A stretch of 64,000 nucleotides of DNA from positions 5,706,501-5,770,500 of the forward strand of contig CP042279.1 of NCBI GenBank assembly GCA_007858575.1, given 5' to 3'. This document shows, piece by piece, positions 62,902-64,000 of the stretch. How positions within the stretch are numbered: position 1 is the stretch's first letter; the number at the start of each line of letters is the position of its first letter. The position numbers were made by a program, and so were the translations under genes. A model generated the notes under the pieces. The model saw only the letters and a program-made list of their open reading frames with translations, was not told the origin of the DNA and searched no databases. Source of the DNA: Streptomyces sp. WAC08241. GTDB lineage: Bacteria; Actinomycetota; Actinomycetes; Streptomycetales; Streptomycetaceae.

Positions 62902-64000
62902 CCACGCATGGAAGCCACGAGAACTCCGTCCCGGTCGGGCTGCGTGAGGTCCGGGAGGATGATCTCACCGACGCCCTGGAGGAGATGCTGGTCCCTCGTC
63001 TGGTGGCACTGATGCGGCAACGAGGGGCTGGGCACTGCGCGCGTATCACGGACGTGGACGTGCCGTTGGCGGCACGACTGGCCCAAGGAATCCGGTCCGC
63101 CCTCGGAACGAGTGCCCAAGTACACGTTCTCGGAGACCCGGCCGTGGTACCCGAGGACCTTGCGGTGACCAGCACCAAGCTCGTGGAGCTGCGGAACCCG
63201 ATGCCCACCCCCAACGGGGAGGTGTTGCGTCCGCCGCTTCTGGCCTTCGTGCCACCGGGAACGCATGCCAGCGCCGAGGACTCATTCGGGGTAGCCACCT
63301 TCGAGCAGATTGACCTAGGCGATGTCTACGCAGACCTCGTTGAGCGCCTGCGCGGAGCGCTGCCGGCCACATTGCGGGACGGCGTCGCCCAGGTCTTCGA
63401 AGTCCTGGATGAGGCGGCGGCAAGCAACACCAAACAGGGCCGCGCCGATTCTCGGGACCAGGCCCGATTCCTGCTCAGCGCTCAACACAACGACTACGAC
63501 CCCGAAGCCGCAGGCGCAGCGCTGTTCGAGGTCGGTCTGGTGCCCGACTTCACCGTCTTCGCCGACCCCGACACGATTCGCGGCCGAGTCGCCCAGAACG
63601 TACGTGTGGCGGAGAGCCTGGCCGACCCCCAGCGCACGGCTCGGCAGCGTGTACTGGATCTCGGACTTACTCAGCCACAGTTCCGGAGCGGCTGCTGGAA
63701 GCCGTCGACAAGGTGGGTCTTGACGACCCGCGAACACTGGCCCGAAGCATCGCCGTGGACCGGACCAACTGGCCGCTGGCCTTTCAGCACTGGCCGCTGA
63801 AAGAGCCGGCCCAGGTGACCGCGGTCCGCGTCACCGTAGCCGAACTGTCCCTACCGGTCGCCGGGGCCAATCCCGAAGACGCGACCGATCCGGTCCTCGG
63901 CACCATCTCCGGACAGCACTACCTCCCCGTGGGTTCCAGGGAATGAACAAGTTCAGCGTGGAATTCGCAGTGTCACCCGACCCACGCCAGGTGACCGGGC
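62898..64000 (+). CDS. N-terminal part of a large defence protein (MAD8-like), runs off the window
   Basis: At least 365 residues. It begins MTTHGSHENSVPVGLREVREDDLTDAL and includes VPLAARLAQGIRSALGTSAQVHVLGDP, RNPMPTPNGEVLRPPLLAFVPPGTHASAEDSFG and DVYADLVERLRGALPATLRDGVAQVFEVLDEAA (parts). This N-terminal pattern resembles large HerA/FtsK-like ATPases of phosphorothioation-type defence (DptH-like), but the ATPase motifs would be beyond the window. An apparent TGA at 63944 is followed in another frame by MNKFSVEFAVSPDPRQVTG, so one missing base there most likely hides a continuous frame. Another break lies near 63670. Confidence 0.68.

Overview
The window is high-GC actinobacterial DNA, almost certainly Streptomyces. 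It has GTG starts, tightly overlapping operons, an HspR-controlled dnaK-grpE-dnaJ-hspR operon with clpB nearby, dcd, a C-terminal piece of an aminotransferase resembling SCO3658, and strong GC hairpin terminators. Most long genes are broken by single missing bases, usually in short C or G runs. Housekeeping genes such as dnaK, dnaJ, hspR and clpB are hit as often as accessory ones. I read these breaks as sequence errors and give each gene's full extent across them.

Region 1 (1-12.3 kb) looks like a genomic island. It lies between a decayed 3' fragment of tRNA-Gly (49-138) and the intact tRNA-Gly(CCC) (12191-12261). It carries a LuxR-type regulator, a divergent 47-residue peptide gene, and a nine-gene overlapping operon: 5-aminolevulinate synthase-like enzyme, TauD-like dioxygenase, KASIII-like synthase, ATP-grasp ligase, MDR reductase, an orphan protein, PLP aminotransferase, a LuxE/PaaK-like acyl-activating enzyme and an MFS exporter. 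No PKS or NRPS is present. The product is unknown to me.

Region 2 (12.4-29.06 kb) is core chromosome: a small Cys-rich protein, dcd, a phosphoribosyltransferase, a Yip1-like membrane protein, a heterodisulfide-reductase-like Fe-S protein, a sugar transferase, the dnaK operon, clpB and a few conserved proteins. Between hspR and clpB is a second copy of the regulator-plus-divergent-peptide arrangement. Its peptide has four EPSWE repeats, and its gene overlaps one for a short Rieske-like protein whose cluster histidines are replaced by arginine.

Region 3 (29.06-64 kb) is an integrated mobile element whose right end is outside the window. A large serine integrase begins right where an aminotransferase gene is cut off. 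After it come plasmid-type accessory genes, a MobC-like protein and a relaxase. The cargo follows. One part is an amino-acid-oxidase-like flavoprotein, an XRE/TPR regulator and an anti-sigma-like ATPase. Next is an uncharacterised cluster of two glycosyltransferases, a 2-hydroxyacid-dehydrogenase-like protein, a MoaA-like and a second radical SAM enzyme, a nucleotidyltransferase-like protein, a carbamoyltransferase and an HD protein. A second-type glutamyl-tRNA synthetase and an Mrr-like membrane nuclease come next. The last part is an eight-to-twelve-kb defence operon (51.6 kb to the window end) that matches my recollection of the methylation-associated defence system (MADS, mad2 to mad8), running off the window.
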